Shown: positions 43,529-52,981, counted from the first letter of the stretch. The stretch is 64,000 nucleotides of DNA from an uncultured Saprospiraceae bacterium (GCA_938015595.1 CALLPI010000008.1:124001-188000); one strand, 5' to 3'. Program-made: numbers and translations. Notes: generated by a model not told the origin, from the letters alone.

Positions 43529-44839
43529 TTAGATTCTTTGAATTTGGGCGCCAATAGCGCGCAAGCGTTCGTCAATGTGCTGGTAGCCTCGGTCTATTTG
43601 GTGGATGTTGGAGATGACGCTCCTGCCTTTTGCCGAGAGGGCTGCGATGAGCAGCGCTACGCCAGCGCGGATGTCGGGCGAAGTCATTTCAATACCCCGC
43701 AGCGGGAAGCGCCGGTCCAGGCCGATAACTGTAGCACGGTGGGGGTCGCAAAGGATGATCTGGGCACCCATGTCAATGAGTTTATCCACAAAAAACAGAC
43801 GGCTTTCAAACATCTTTTGATGAATGAGCACGCTGCCTTTGGCTTGGATGGCCGTGACCAATACAATACTCATGAGGTCAGGGGTAAAGCCTGGCCAGGG
43901 CGCATCGTAAATGGTGAGGATGGAGCCGTCAATGAAGGATTGTATCTCGTAGTGCTCGTGCGGAGCAATGTGGATATCGTCGCCTTGTATGTCCAGGCTA
44001 ATGCCCAGGCGTTCAAACACACGAGGAATAATACCCAACTCAGAGATGCCGGCATTGCGTATGGTAATGTTGGATTGAGTCATGGCGGCCAGGCCAATGA
44101 AGCTACCCACCTCAATCATGTCAGGTAGCAGGCGGTGCTCAGCGCCATGCAGGCTGGCCACACCTCTAATGCGCAAAAGGTTTGAGCCGAGACCTTCAAT
44201 ATGGGCACCCATGCGCTGGAGCAGGCGGCAGAGTTGTTGTACGTAGGGCTCGCAGGCGGCATTGTAGATAGTGGTGATACCCTGCCCTAGGGCTGCTGCC
44301 ATGACGACATTGGCTGTACCAGTGACGGAGATTTCGTCCATCAATAGATATTGGCCCTGGATAGTGGATGCTGAAATGCGGTAGAGATTGCGGTCGGGGT
44401 CAAAGTCGAACTGCGCGCCCAGTGCTTCCAACCCCAGTAAGTGCGTGTCCAAGCGGCGACGACCTATTTTGTCTCCGCCCGGCTTGGGCAATAACGCCTG
44501 GCCAAATCGGGCCAAAAGCGGGCCTAACAACATGACTGAGCCGCGAATACGCCCAGCGGCTTTGTAGTAGTCTTCGGTGTAGATGTAGTCCAGCTGCACC
44601 TCATCAGCTTGGAAAACATAGGTATCGGCTGCTGTTTGAGCAATTTTTACCCCCATACCACGCAGTAGGTCTATAAGTTGGAGTACATCCCGGATGGCAG
44701 GCACATTGGAGATAGTCACCGGCTCAGGCGTGAGCAACACGGCGCACAGCACTTGCAGTGCTTCATTTTTAGCACCTTGGGGGTGTAGCTCGCCTTGCAA
44801 AGGAGAGCCGCCAATGACTTCAAAGGCATCGAGGTGCAT
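43529..44839 (-). CDS. murA: UDP-N-acetylglucosamine 1-carboxyvinyltransferase MurA
   Basis: A 436-residue EPSP-synthase-fold enzyme catalysing the first committed step of peptidoglycan synthesis (enolpyruvyl transfer from PEP to UDP-GlcNAc). The active-site Lys lies in PQGAKNEALQ and the loop RIRGSVMLLGPLLARFG is conserved. In the flexible catalytic loop the fosfomycin-target Cys (E. coli Cys115) is Asp: LPKPGGDKIGRRRLD. The Asp form is known in Mycobacterium, Chlamydia and other lineages and is active but fosfomycin-insensitive, so the organism is predicted to be intrinsically resistant at the target. It follows the DUF4290 gene after 6 bp. Confidence 0.96.
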   Translation of the reverse strand: MHLDAFEVIGGSPLQGELHPQGAKNEALQVLCAVLLTPEPVTISNVPAIRDVLQLIDLLRGMGVKIAQTAADTYVFQADEVQLDYIYTEDYYKAAGRIRGSVMLLGPLLARFGQALLPKPGGDKIGRRRLDTHLLGLEALGAQFDFDPDRNLYRISASTIQGQYLLMDEISVTGTANVVMAAALGQGITTIYNAACEPYVQQLCRLLQRMGAHIEGLGSNLLRIRGVASLHGAEHRLLPDMIEVGSFIGLAAMTQSNITIRNAGISELGIIPRVFERLGISLDIQGDDIHIAPHEHYEIQSFIDGSILTIYDAPWPGFTPDLMSIVLVTAIQAKGSVLIHQKMFESRLFFVDKLIDMGAQIILCDPHRATVIGLDRRFPLRGIEMTSPDIRAGVALLIAALSAKGRSVISNIHQIDRGYQHIDERLRAIGAQIQRI

Positions 44840-44845
44840 GAGGCG

Positions 44846-45511
44846 TTACTTGCGTTTCCAGGTTTTCTTTTTCTTTTTGCTGCTTTGTTTGCTGCTTTGC
44901 TGCTGGGTTGGCTGACCGTTGCGCTTGCCCTGTGCAGTGCCTGCAGGGTCGAGGTTTTCAATGGGTTGGTCGCTAGGCATGGAGAGTTTGCCATCAGAGA
45001 GGGCTACTAGGTCGGCCTTGATAACTTCGTCGCTTACGTAGTGGTCGCGGTTCCAGGTTCTGTAGGCCAGCTTCATGTAGGAGCTAATGGAGGCCACCAG
45101 CCCTTGCTTGATGGGGCCGTCTTCCATATCCTTGGCCTTTTTGATGAGCAATTGCACATAGTGCCCGTAGTGGCGGAAGCGGGCTTCAGATTCGGGATAT
45201 TCTATTTTTTCTGGTTTTTTGGTCTTATCTTCGGGCGTAGGAATGACGCCGGAGGGCGGTACTACGCCGTTGAGGTCGTATCCGGCTATTTGAAAAGCAT
45301 GTTTCCAGAGGCGCTCGCGGTAGTCTTCCACGTTTTTGCCCTGCGGGTTCATGATGTACATGAGATCTACGATTTTCTCCACGTAGGCCTGCCGCATTTT
45401 CAGGTCGGGTATGGATTTGGCATATTGGATCATCTCTTGCACGTGGCGGCCGTATTCGGGCATGATGAGTTCGTCGCGGGAGGTATTGTATTCGATTTCT
45501 ATTTTGCGCAT
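44846..45511 (-). CDS. DUF4290-family protein
   Basis: A 221-residue soluble helical protein with the DUF4290 signatures EYNTSRDELIMPEYGRHVQEM and GKNVEDYRERLWKHAFQIAGYDL and a strongly basic, low-complexity C-terminus (QSSKQSSKKKKKTWKRK). Function unknown, but the family is restricted to Bacteroidota and characteristically precedes murA, as here (6-bp gap), pointing to a link with envelope synthesis. Confidence 0.9.
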   Translation of the reverse strand: MRKIEIEYNTSRDELIMPEYGRHVQEMIQYAKSIPDLKMRQAYVEKIVDLMYIMNPQGKNVEDYRERLWKHAFQIAGYDLNGVVPPSGVIPTPEDKTKKPEKIEYPESEARFRHYGHYVQLLIKKAKDMEDGPIKQGLVASISSYMKLAYRTWNRDHYVSDEVIKADLVALSDGKLSMPSDQPIENLDPAGTAQGKRNGQPTQQQSSKQSSKKKKKTWKRK

Positions 45512-45567
45512 GATGAACGCGAAGTTAATTGATATTAAAACAATGATGAACAGAGCGTTTTGCAGTC

Positions 45568-47409
45568 TTATTCAACAGTGACAGACTTGGCAAGGTTGCG
45601 TGGCTGGTCCACGTTGCAGTCGCGCATTACAGCAATATGGTAGGAGAGCAATTGCAGTGGGATAACCGATAGCAGCGGGGTGAACGGCTCCTCGGTGGGC
45701 GGTATCTCAATGGTGTAGTCGGCCAGTTGGCTAATTACTTCATCGCCTTGTTCTACTACGGCAATGACCATACCCTTGCGGGCTTTGACCTCCTGTATGT
45801 TGCTCACGATCTTGTCGTAGGCGCTTTTGTTGGTAGCAATGACAATGACGGGCATGTTTTCGTCAATGAGGGCAATGGGGCCGTGCTTCATTTCGGCAGC
45901 CGGATAGCCCTCGGCGTGGATGTAGGAAATTTCCTTAAGCTTGAGCGCGCCTTCCAGCGCTACGGGAAAGTTGTAGCCCCTGCCTAAGTAAATGGCGTTG
46001 GTGCGGTCTTTGATTTCGCCGGCAATGTAGGCAATCTGGGCATTGGCTTCCAGCACCTGGGCTATTTTGCCAGGTATTTCGGAGAGCTCGAGCAGCAGCC
46101 GCCGGAAGTCAGACTCTGCCAGCACCCCCCGCCTGTGCGCCAGCACCAGCGCCATAAGCGAGAGCAGGGTTACCTGTCCTGTAAAGGCCTTAGTAGAGGC
46201 CACGCCGATTTCGGGGCCGCAGTGAATGTACGAGCCGCAGTGGGTGAGCCGGGCAATGGAAGAGCCTACTACATTGACGATGCCATAGACCAAGGAGCCT
46301 CTTTCCCTGGCTAGTTCTACGGCGGCCAGGGTGTCAGCGGTTTCGCCCGACTGGGAAATGGCGATGACTACATCCTCCTCGTTGAGGATGGGGTTGCGAT
46401 AGCGCAACTCGGAGGCATACTCTACTTCCACCGGAATGCGGGCGAGGTCTTCGATGAGGTATTCGCCGATGAGGCCAGCGTGCCAGGAAGTGCCGCAGGC
46501 TGCAATGATGATGCGCCGAGCCTGGGCTACGCGAGCCAAGTGGTCGTCGAGGCCACCCAGGCGCACCCAGCCTTGCTCCACGTTGAGCCGGCCACGCATG
46601 CAGTCGGCCACGGTAGTGGGCTGCTCGTAGATTTCCTTGAGCATGAAGTGCTCGTAGCCGCCTTTTTCCAACTGTTCGATTTCCATATCCAGTTCATGAA
46701 TATAAGGCGTTTGCACTTCGTTGTTCATGGTGCGTATTTGGAGGTTGTCGCGCAGGCTCACGGTGGCAATTTCGCCGTCGTTGAGGTAGATGACGCGCTT
46801 GGTATGCTCCACGATGGGCGTTGCATCTGAAGCGATGAAGTACTCGCCGTTGCCGACACCGATGACCAGAGGGCTGGCTTTTCGGGCGGCTACGAGCTTG
46901 CCGGGATCGTCGCGGTCCATTACCACAATAGCATAAGCCCCGGTGATGCGTGTGAGTGCTACGCGCACGGCTTCCTCCAGGGGCCATTGCTCGCGGTGCT
47001 GCAGTTCTTCAATGAAGTGTACCAGTACCTCAGTGTCAGTTTGCCCCTGGAACACGTGGCCTTCTTTTTCCAGGGCTTTTTTGAGGAGAGCATAGTTTTC
47101 GATGATGCCATTGTGCACCAATGCCAGGCGTTGGTTGCCAGAAGTGTGCGGGTGGGCATTGATGTCGTCAGGGGGGCCGTGCGTAGCCCAGCGGGTATGG
47201 CCTATGCCCTGGCTGCCGTCCGTAGGATAATTTTGGGCGGCTCGCGCCAGGTCGTCCACTTTGCCCTTTTTTTTGAGCACTTGGAGGCGGTTTTGGTGCA
47301 TCAGAGCGATGCCGGCGCTATCATAGCCACGGTACTCGAGGCGTTGCAATCCTTTGATGAGTATTGGCCAGGCAGGTTTATGCCCCAGGTAAGCAACGAT
47401 TCCACACAT
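45568..47409 (-). CDS. glmS: Glutamine-fructose-6-phosphate aminotransferase (isomerizing) GlmS
   Basis: A 613-residue two-domain enzyme making glucosamine-6-phosphate, the start of UDP-GlcNAc synthesis. The N-terminal glutaminase domain begins MCGIVAYLG, exposing Cys1 as nucleophile, followed by GYDSAGIAL and GHTRWATHG. Two SIS isomerase domains follow (AACGTSWHAGL and GRGYNFPVALEGALKLKEISY), and the C-terminus NLAKSVTVE is canonical. No glmS ribozyme was recognised upstream; the gene lies 32 bp after DUF4270. Its product feeds MurA, encoded in the same block. Confidence 0.97.
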   Translation of the reverse strand: MCGIVAYLGHKPAWPILIKGLQRLEYRGYDSAGIALMHQNRLQVLKKKGKVDDLARAAQNYPTDGSQGIGHTRWATHGPPDDINAHPHTSGNQRLALVHNGIIENYALLKKALEKEGHVFQGQTDTEVLVHFIEELQHREQWPLEEAVRVALTRITGAYAIVVMDRDDPGKLVAARKASPLVIGVGNGEYFIASDATPIVEHTKRVIYLNDGEIATVSLRDNLQIRTMNNEVQTPYIHELDMEIEQLEKGGYEHFMLKEIYEQPTTVADCMRGRLNVEQGWVRLGGLDDHLARVAQARRIIIAACGTSWHAGLIGEYLIEDLARIPVEVEYASELRYRNPILNEEDVVIAISQSGETADTLAAVELARERGSLVYGIVNVVGSSIARLTHCGSYIHCGPEIGVASTKAFTGQVTLLSLMALVLAHRRGVLAESDFRRLLLELSEIPGKIAQVLEANAQIAYIAGEIKDRTNAIYLGRGYNFPVALEGALKLKEISYIHAEGYPAAEMKHGPIALIDENMPVIVIATNKSAYDKIVSNIQEVKARKGMVIAVVEQGDEVISQLADYTIEIPPTEEPFTPLLSVIPLQLLSYHIAVMRDCNVDQPRNLAKSVTVE

Positions 47410-47441
47410 GGTTTGTCAGAGCGTTTTTGCGTTGTTTGAAT

Positions 47442-48827
47442 TCAGGACTTGGTGAAGGCTACTTTGAGCCGCATTTTTTGAGTTGGATGGTTAGGGCCAT
47501 TAAGTACTACCCTGCTACTGCGCTGGCCTTTTTGGTAGAGTTGTAGGTAGAGTACATTGGGCGCCCTGCCGGAGATTATGTCGGCCAAATGAGCCGATAC
47601 GTTCATCCTGTAGGTATCAGGACGGGCGCCGCCGCCCCGGATGAGCACCCCGCCAAAGATACGAGTACGCTGGGCACCGGCAAATTGCACATCGGCAATG
47701 GGGTCGAGGTTGCCGTTGAAGTCGGCTGTGCGTAAGGTCAGATCTGCACTGGGGCGATACTTGAGGGTATCGTCGTCGGGGAAGAACCCCAGAGGGACCT
47801 CCAGCTCAGCATAATTGACAATGGCCCCTCGCAAGTGCTGAATGTGAGGCAACTCAAGGCGGATGTGTGGCCCGGCCATGCCCTGTGACAAGAGTACGCC
47901 TCCGGGGGGCGTCGTATTGCCTAGTAAGGTTTCTACGGGGAAGCCGGCGGTTTCGTGGCGGAAGGAAGATACCCGTGCCCCCAGCTCGTTGATATCAAAC
48001 TGGTATTGACGTGGTCTGCCCTGGTCGTTGGTGTAGTACAGGTACATACCTGCGCGCAGTGTGGAGAAGTTGAAACTGAAAGCTACCAGGCCGTCGGTGG
48101 TGTTTGTAGGCTTGAGATATAGCCCTCGAAATACGCGGATGAAGGTAGTGTCGTGATCATAGACTGTGGTATCGAGGCTGATGAGTTCTTGCCCGATGGC
48201 AGGGTCAAGGGGGATGCGCAGGTGGGGGAAAGAAAGACGCACAGTGTCTATTCCACTGTAGTCTAGTACGCTCAGGCTATCCAGCCTGGGCGGAAACTGG
48301 ATGCTGCCAATGGGTACGGGCTGGGTGGCAAAGGTGGCATCGGAGTAGTACTTGCCGGCCACGGCGTCAATCTCCTGGATGACTCGGTACACCTCCAGCC
48401 CGAAGGTTTGGGTAGGCCGGCCAAAGAAGTTGGTAGAGTCGAGTGTAAGCACCAGTACTATGGAGTCCAGGGTGACGTCCTTGAAGTTGGGTTTGGTCAG
48501 GAATCCGGCAGTACCAGCACGGGTCAGGTGTAGGGTGGGCTGCACGTAGAGGGAGGCTTCCACCTTGCCAAAGACGGGGTCGTTATAAGTACCGAAGGGA
48601 TGGCTGAGCAGTTGGTTGGCAAAGTTGGCGCCGTCGTACACCAGCACTGGGCTGTTGGGCTGCACCGAAGCTTGGATGGTGATAGTATCTACAAAGTCGA
48701 GGCCGAGGCGGTCTTCCTCTAGCAGGTCGGCGCCAAGAGTAGTAGGGTCAGTGCAGGCGCTTTGCATGGCTGTTAGGACCAGGGCAAGTACGAAGGAGCA
48801 GCAGAGAAAGAGGATGGAAGGTTTCAT
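47442..48827 (-). CDS. DUF4270-family lipoprotein
   Basis: A 461-residue exported protein with a lipobox-bearing N-terminus (signal helix ending TAMQSACTDPTTLG) and a mostly beta mature region typical of DUF4270, a Bacteroidota outer-membrane-associated family of unknown role. The DEDRLGLDFVDTITIQ-like opening (LLEEDRLGLDFVDT) is characteristic. It sits between the glycogen-synthase-like gene and glmS, the order usually seen in this phylum. Confidence 0.88.
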   Translation of the reverse strand: MKPSILFLCCSFVLALVLTAMQSACTDPTTLGADLLEEDRLGLDFVDTITIQASVQPNSPVLVYDGANFANQLLSHPFGTYNDPVFGKVEASLYVQPTLHLTRAGTAGFLTKPNFKDVTLDSIVLVLTLDSTNFFGRPTQTFGLEVYRVIQEIDAVAGKYYSDATFATQPVPIGSIQFPPRLDSLSVLDYSGIDTVRLSFPHLRIPLDPAIGQELISLDTTVYDHDTTFIRVFRGLYLKPTNTTDGLVAFSFNFSTLRAGMYLYYTNDQGRPRQYQFDINELGARVSSFRHETAGFPVETLLGNTTPPGGVLLSQGMAGPHIRLELPHIQHLRGAIVNYAELEVPLGFFPDDDTLKYRPSADLTLRTADFNGNLDPIADVQFAGAQRTRIFGGVLIRGGGARPDTYRMNVSAHLADIISGRAPNVLYLQLYQKGQRSSRVVLNGPNHPTQKMRLKVAFTKS

Positions 48828-48893
48828 GCAGATGATTCAAAGTTACAAGGCACACGCACAATGCGCACGCTATGGGTCAAGACAACAGCGACA

Positions 48894-48909
48894 GGCCAAC
48901 GCGTTGGCC
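48894..48909. promoter_or_regulatory. 16-bp perfect palindrome GGCCAACGCGTTGGCC
   Basis: A perfect 16-bp palindrome 67 bp upstream of the DUF4270 start, in the gap after the glycogen-synthase-like gene. It could be an operator for a dimeric regulator; its centre ACGCGT is also a restriction-type palindrome, and chance occurrence in GC-rich DNA is possible. Confidence 0.3.
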
Positions 48910-49008
48910 ATTCATAAACGCATATAACCGGAAGATATTACAACCTCGGCGGGCGCACAAGCTCGGCTCGGCGCCGGCCGGCGGCAGGAGTACGCCCGGC
49001 AGAGTACC

Positions 49009-49824
49009 TCAAGAGACATGCTCTACCATAAGTGAGTGATAAAAATCCAGCACGGCGGGCATTGGGTCTTCGCCTTGGTATTCGAGCACTGGTTTGTCCA
49101 GTCCTTTCAGGGCGTGTTGTGCAGAGGCACTGAGCACTTCGCTGGCCACTATGATACCGTCGGCAAAGGTGGTAGCGCCTTTGTGCAGGGTGATGCCCAC
49201 GCCGTTCTGGTAGGCGATCAGGTCTTTGGCCGCCAGATTGTTGATGGCAGCTTTGGTAAAGAAACTGTCAGTCATGCGCTCTTCCATTGCGTCGTTGTAG
49301 AGCGAGTAGATGACCTTGGCGTGCTGAAACAGCGGATCGGTTTTGTAGGCTGTTTTCAGATAAGCCGGGATGAGGCTGGTCATCCAGCCATGGCAGTGCA
49401 CAATATCGGGCGCCCAGCCAAATTTGCGCACTGTTTCTAGCACGCCTTTGCAGAAGAACACCATGCGGTCTGCATTGTCGTCGTAGGCTTGGCCATTTTC
49501 GTCTTCAAACACATAGCGGCGGCGGAAGAAGTCGTCGTTGTCGAGGAAGTACACCTGGATGCGCACATCGGGCATGGAAGCCACCTTGATGATGAGCGGG
49601 TAGTCGTCGTCGTCCACGATGATGTTCATGCCAGAGAGGCGAACCACCTCGTGCAGGCGATGGCGGCGCTCGTTGATGGTACCAAACTTAGGCATCAGCA
49701 CCCTTAGCTCCATACCTTTTTCATGCAGGTATTGCGGCAGCTTTCTGGCCAGCTCGGCAACTTCGGAAGGTTCGGTAAAGGGAGACATCTCCTGTGTCAC
49801 GACCAGTACTTTCTTTTTGCTCAT
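49009..49824 (-). CDS. Glycogen/starch synthase-like protein (GT5 catalytic N-domain)
   Basis: A 271-residue protein with the ADP-glucose starch/glycogen synthase N-terminal Rossmann domain: KKVLVVTQEMSPF opening, the PDIVHCHGWMTSLIP motif and a KVIYSLYND segment. It is about half the length of full GlgA and lacks the C-terminal nucleotide-sugar domain, a form widespread in Bacteroidota next to panC and DUF4270. Whether it transfers glucose on its own is uncertain; the conserved KxGG-type loop is not evident. Divergent from panC. Confidence 0.85.
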   Translation of the reverse strand: MSKKKVLVVTQEMSPFTEPSEVAELARKLPQYLHEKGMELRVLMPKFGTINERRHRLHEVVRLSGMNIIVDDDDYPLIIKVASMPDVRIQVYFLDNDDFFRRRYVFEDENGQAYDDNADRMVFFCKGVLETVRKFGWAPDIVHCHGWMTSLIPAYLKTAYKTDPLFQHAKVIYSLYNDAMEERMTDSFFTKAAINNLAAKDLIAYQNGVGITLHKGATTFADGIIVASEVLSASAQHALKGLDKPVLEYQGEDPMPAVLDFYHSLMVEHVS

Positions 49825-49961
49825 AACAGCCTGTAAGATTTTCAGATACGCCTCCCTTCACTGTAGAGGGAGCGGTTTGGATAAAATCGCGCAAATGTAG
49901 CAATAATTAGTGAGTTTTTGTCAATGTTAAAGGCACTTATTCCTACCTTGACAAAATCGCC

Positions 49962-49969
49962 TATATTTG
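49962..49969 (+). promoter_or_regulatory. -7 promoter box TATATTTG for panC
   Basis: Exact TANNTTTG match 44 bp ahead of the panC ATG, in the divergent gap with the glycogen-synthase-like gene. No obvious TTTG at -33. Confidence 0.45.
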
Positions 49970-50012
49970 AGCGCGATTGCAGCTACGTTTATTGACTTCT
50001 ACACCCATCACC

Positions 50013-50852
50013 ATGTACGTGTTTCATCGGGCCGATGCTATGCGCCGCTACCTTGCTGCTTGCCGTTCCAGCCTGGGTTTTGTGCCTACCATGGGGGCCT
50101 TGCACGAAGGACATTTGCAATTGGTACGCCATGCCTTGCGGGAATGTGAGTTGGTAGTATGCAGCATTTTTGTAAACCCTACGCAATTCAACGACCCTGA
50201 CGATTTGTGCAAGTACCCACGCACTCCTGACCAGGACATTGCCATGTTGGCCAAAACAGGCTGCCACTTGGCATTCATGCCTGCAGTAGAGGAGGTGTAT
50301 CCGCCAGGGTGGCAAATGCCCGTCGCGCTGCAACTCAGCCCGCTGGACCAGGTGATGGAGGGCAAATTTCGCCCCGGGCACTTCAAGGGCGTGGCAGAGG
50401 TGGTGTATCGTCTGCTGGAATTGGTGGAGCCACAGCGCCTCTACATGGGGCAGAAGGATTTTCAGCAAACGGTCATCGTACAGGCCATGCTGCAGCAAAC
50501 TAACCTGCCCGTAGCGCTGCGTGTGGCCGACACCGTGCGCGAAGACGACGGCCTGGCGATGAGTTCGCGCAACCGCCGACTCAGCCCGGAGCAACGCCAA
50601 GTGGCACCTTACCTCTACAGAGCCTTGCTGGAGGCGCGCCGGCTGTACCCTGAGTTGGCCGTTGACGAAATCCAGGCCAGAGCCATGGCCTTGATGCAGA
50701 GCGCCGGGTTGCGCCCAGAGTATTTCGACATCGTGGATGGGCATACCCTGCAACCAGTGGCTAATGGAGCCAAGTACGACTACGTTGTGGCCTGCGCAGC
50801 TGCTTGGGCTGGCGAGGTGCGCCTCATCGACAATGTGACGTTGCGCTGCTGA
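50013..50852 (+). CDS. panC: Pantothenate synthetase PanC
   Basis: A 279-residue HIGH-type adenylating enzyme joining pantoate and beta-alanine to pantothenate, the CoA precursor. Motifs: GFVPTMGALHEGHLQLVRHA (the HxGH element), VVCSIFVNPTQFN, the YMGQKDFQQTVI segment, and RVADTVREDDGLAMSSRNRRL. The ORF-track start at 49977 is a TTG; ATG 50013 is preferred and lies downstream of a -7 box. gldH follows 50 bp later. Confidence 0.96.
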   Translation: MYVFHRADAMRRYLAACRSSLGFVPTMGALHEGHLQLVRHALRECELVVCSIFVNPTQFNDPDDLCKYPRTPDQDIAMLAKTGCHLAFMPAVEEVYPPGWQMPVALQLSPLDQVMEGKFRPGHFKGVAEVVYRLLELVEPQRLYMGQKDFQQTVIVQAMLQQTNLPVALRVADTVREDDGLAMSSRNRRLSPEQRQVAPYLYRALLEARRLYPELAVDEIQARAMALMQSAGLRPEYFDIVDGHTLQPVANGAKYDYVVACAAAWAGEVRLIDNVTLRC

Positions 50853-50902
50853 GCCACAATTACTTGCTCTCTTTTAGCGTTTTCAGCACCTGAATAGTAA
50901 TC

Positions 50903-51385
50903 ATGCCTATGTCTAAATGCCTCCTTGCCTGCGCGTGCCTGGCCCTCATGTTCAGTACCTCTGCCTGTGGCCCTCGGTACATATATGACAAAACCCACGA
51001 AATACCTGGCGGACAATGGGCTTACGCTGATTCGCTGTGCTACAATGTGGACATTGCCGACACCAGTCGCATCTACAGCCTGTGGCTAATACTGGAGCAC
51101 AGCCCAGACTTTGCCTGGCAAAACCTCTACGTGCGCATCCATACCATTTTTCCTGATGGTCGGCGGCTCAGCGCTCCGTTATCTCTAGAGCTGGCCAACC
51201 AAGGTGGCGTATGGCAGGGCGAGTGCAGCCGTAAGCGATGTCGCTTCAGGGTGCCAATCCAGGAACGAGCCTTCTTCCAAATACCCGGCCAATACACATT
51301 CACCATAGAGCAATACATGCGACAAAGCCCCGTGCCCGGCGTGGAGCGCATATGTTTCCAAGTAGAAGATACTGGAGCGAGGTGA
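50903..51385 (+). CDS. gldH: Gliding-motility lipoprotein GldH
   Basis: A 160-residue lipoprotein: signal segment ending LMFSTSACGPRYIYD gives a lipobox Cys, followed by an all-beta domain with the GldH pattern (YDKTHEIPGGQWAYADSL, LWLILEHSPDFAWQNLYVRI). GldH is needed for gliding and is linked to the type IX secretion apparatus in Bacteroidota. Starts at 50903 or 50909 are equally possible. Downstream of panC and probably co-transcribed; convergent with the sulfurtransferase gene. Confidence 0.9.
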   Translation: MPMSKCLLACACLALMFSTSACGPRYIYDKTHEIPGGQWAYADSLCYNVDIADTSRIYSLWLILEHSPDFAWQNLYVRIHTIFPDGRRLSAPLSLELANQGGVWQGECSRKRCRFRVPIQERAFFQIPGQYTFTIEQYMRQSPVPGVERICFQVEDTGAR

Positions 51386-51447
51386 AAGCTGTCAACTGCC
51401 TAAGCACCGGCTCTTGAAAGGCAGCAAAGAGTGCAAAGCCCTTTCCG

Positions 51448-52323
51448 CTAACTGTTGCCATCTTGTAACTCTGCAGGACGGCCTACCACCCGCCTCCCAT
51501 CCGCAATCCATTCGCTCCAGGATCCTGCGTACAGTGTAGCGTTACCCAAGCCGGCGTGCGCCATGGCCAGGATGTTGTGGCAGGCCGACACACCTGAGCC
51601 GCAGTAAAATACTACCCGTTCGGCTGGGCGTTTGTGGCCAGATATCTGCTCAAACCGCGCCCGCAGTTGTTCTGTCGGCAAGAAGCGTCCGTTTTCATCC
51701 ATATTGTCCATGAAGAAGGCGTTGATAGCCCCGGGAATGTGCCCCGCCACGGGGTCTATTGGCTCAGCCTCTGCGCGGTAGCGAAAAGGCTCCCTGGAAT
51801 CCACTAGTACATAGTGGCTGTTGTGGAGAATTTGCTCCACCTCGTCAGCATCTATAACTGCCCCTATGCCTGGGCCAATGCGAAAAATGCGCGGTATCGG
51901 CGTTGGTACTTCAACGCTGACGGGCGCATCAGGCAGCGCCAACCAGGCTGCATAGCCACCGTCCAGTACTGCCACCTGCTCGTGCCCCAGGTGCCGCAGC
52001 AACCACCACAGGCGCGATGCTACCATGCCGGTTTTGTCGTCGTAAGCTATCACCTGCACGCGGTCGTCAATACCCCAGCGCCCCAACTTTTCGGCCAGCA
52101 GTTCAGACGCAGGCAGTGGATGCCGGCCAGTTTGGCCAGGAATGACGGGGCCGCTGAGGTCTTCGTCCAGGTGGGCATATACTGCTCCAGGAATATGCCC
52201 ATGCCCGTAGGCCTTGCGTCCTGCCTCCGTGTCGGCCAGGGAAAAGCGGCAGTCCACTATCCGCCAGTTGGGGTCGTATATGTGCGGCAGTAGTTCATCG
52301 GCAGAGATAAGGGTACGATACAT
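51448..52323 (-). CDS. sseA: Two-domain rhodanese sulfurtransferase (TST/MST type)
   Basis: A 291-residue protein with two rhodanese domains. The C-terminal one carries the active-site loop YCGSGVSACHN, close to the CGSGVTA signature of 3-mercaptopyruvate/thiosulfate sulfurtransferases; the N-terminal domain (VDCRFSLADTEAGRKAYGHGHIPGA) is inactive as usual. It transfers sulfur from thiosulfate or mercaptopyruvate to cyanide, thioredoxin or other acceptors. Which donor is preferred cannot be told with certainty. Divergent from the sigma factor gene. Confidence 0.9.
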   Translation of the reverse strand: MYRTLISADELLPHIYDPNWRIVDCRFSLADTEAGRKAYGHGHIPGAVYAHLDEDLSGPVIPGQTGRHPLPASELLAEKLGRWGIDDRVQVIAYDDKTGMVASRLWWLLRHLGHEQVAVLDGGYAAWLALPDAPVSVEVPTPIPRIFRIGPGIGAVIDADEVEQILHNSHYVLVDSREPFRYRAEAEPIDPVAGHIPGAINAFFMDNMDENGRFLPTEQLRARFEQISGHKRPAERVVFYCGSGVSACHNILAMAHAGLGNATLYAGSWSEWIADGRRVVGRPAELQDGNS

Positions 52324-52394
52324 GTCGAAAATTTACAGCAGGCTATGCCCGGGTGAAAAATTATTGCAAATTTGCGCATATTTTCTCGAAAAAC

Positions 52395-52955
52395 GTGACG
52401 CAAGACCAACTCATACAAGGCCTCTCCAATGGAGACAATAAAACCATTGCTTGGCTATACGACCACTATGGCGCGGCACTCTTCGGTATCATCTTGCGTA
52501 TTGTCAAAGACCAAGAACTAGCAGAGAACCTCTTGCAGGATACCTTCGTGAAAATATGGAAAGCCGGTAGTACCTTCGACGGCCAGAAGGCTAGCCTCTT
52601 TGCCTGGATGCAGCGCATAGCCCGCAACACAGCCATAGACGCCACCCGAAGTGCTATTTTCAAGCAACGCGCCGAAACCGACCAATCCGATGTCCTCGTA
52701 TATAAGCCAGAAGAAGCTGCTTTCAATCCCGACCACATCGGCGTTCGGGATGTGCTTGGCCAATTGGACGACAAATACCGCATCCTGATTGAGAAAGCCT
52801 ACTTTGAGGGCTATACGCAGCAAGAACTCGAACAGGAGCTTGGCATCCCTTTGGGTACGGTAAAAACGCGTATGCGGCAAGCCATGCAAATACTGCGCCA
52901 ACTCCTGAGCGAAACGGCGGTGTTGGGATGGTGGATACTTTTCACATATTTGTGA
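52395..52955 (+). CDS. ECF-type RNA polymerase sigma factor
   Basis: A 186-residue sigma-70 family ECF factor. Region 2 is IAWLYDHYGAALFGIILRIV...LLQDTFVKIWK and region 4 the helix-turn-helix YTQQELEQELGIPLGTVKTRM. It resembles SigK-type factors paired with RskA-like anti-sigma proteins, and such an anti-sigma gene follows after 26 bp. No ATG precedes region 2; the GTG at 52395 (MTQDQLIQGLSNGD) is chosen over the GTG at 52353 because family proteins begin in this way. Confidence 0.92.
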   Translation: MTQDQLIQGLSNGDNKTIAWLYDHYGAALFGIILRIVKDQELAENLLQDTFVKIWKAGSTFDGQKASLFAWMQRIARNTAIDATRSAIFKQRAETDQSDVLVYKPEEAAFNPDHIGVRDVLGQLDDKYRILIEKAYFEGYTQQELEQELGIPLGTVKTRMRQAMQILRQLLSETAVLGWWILFTYL

Positions 52956-52981
52956 GTTATAAGCTACACTGCGCCTGAGCA

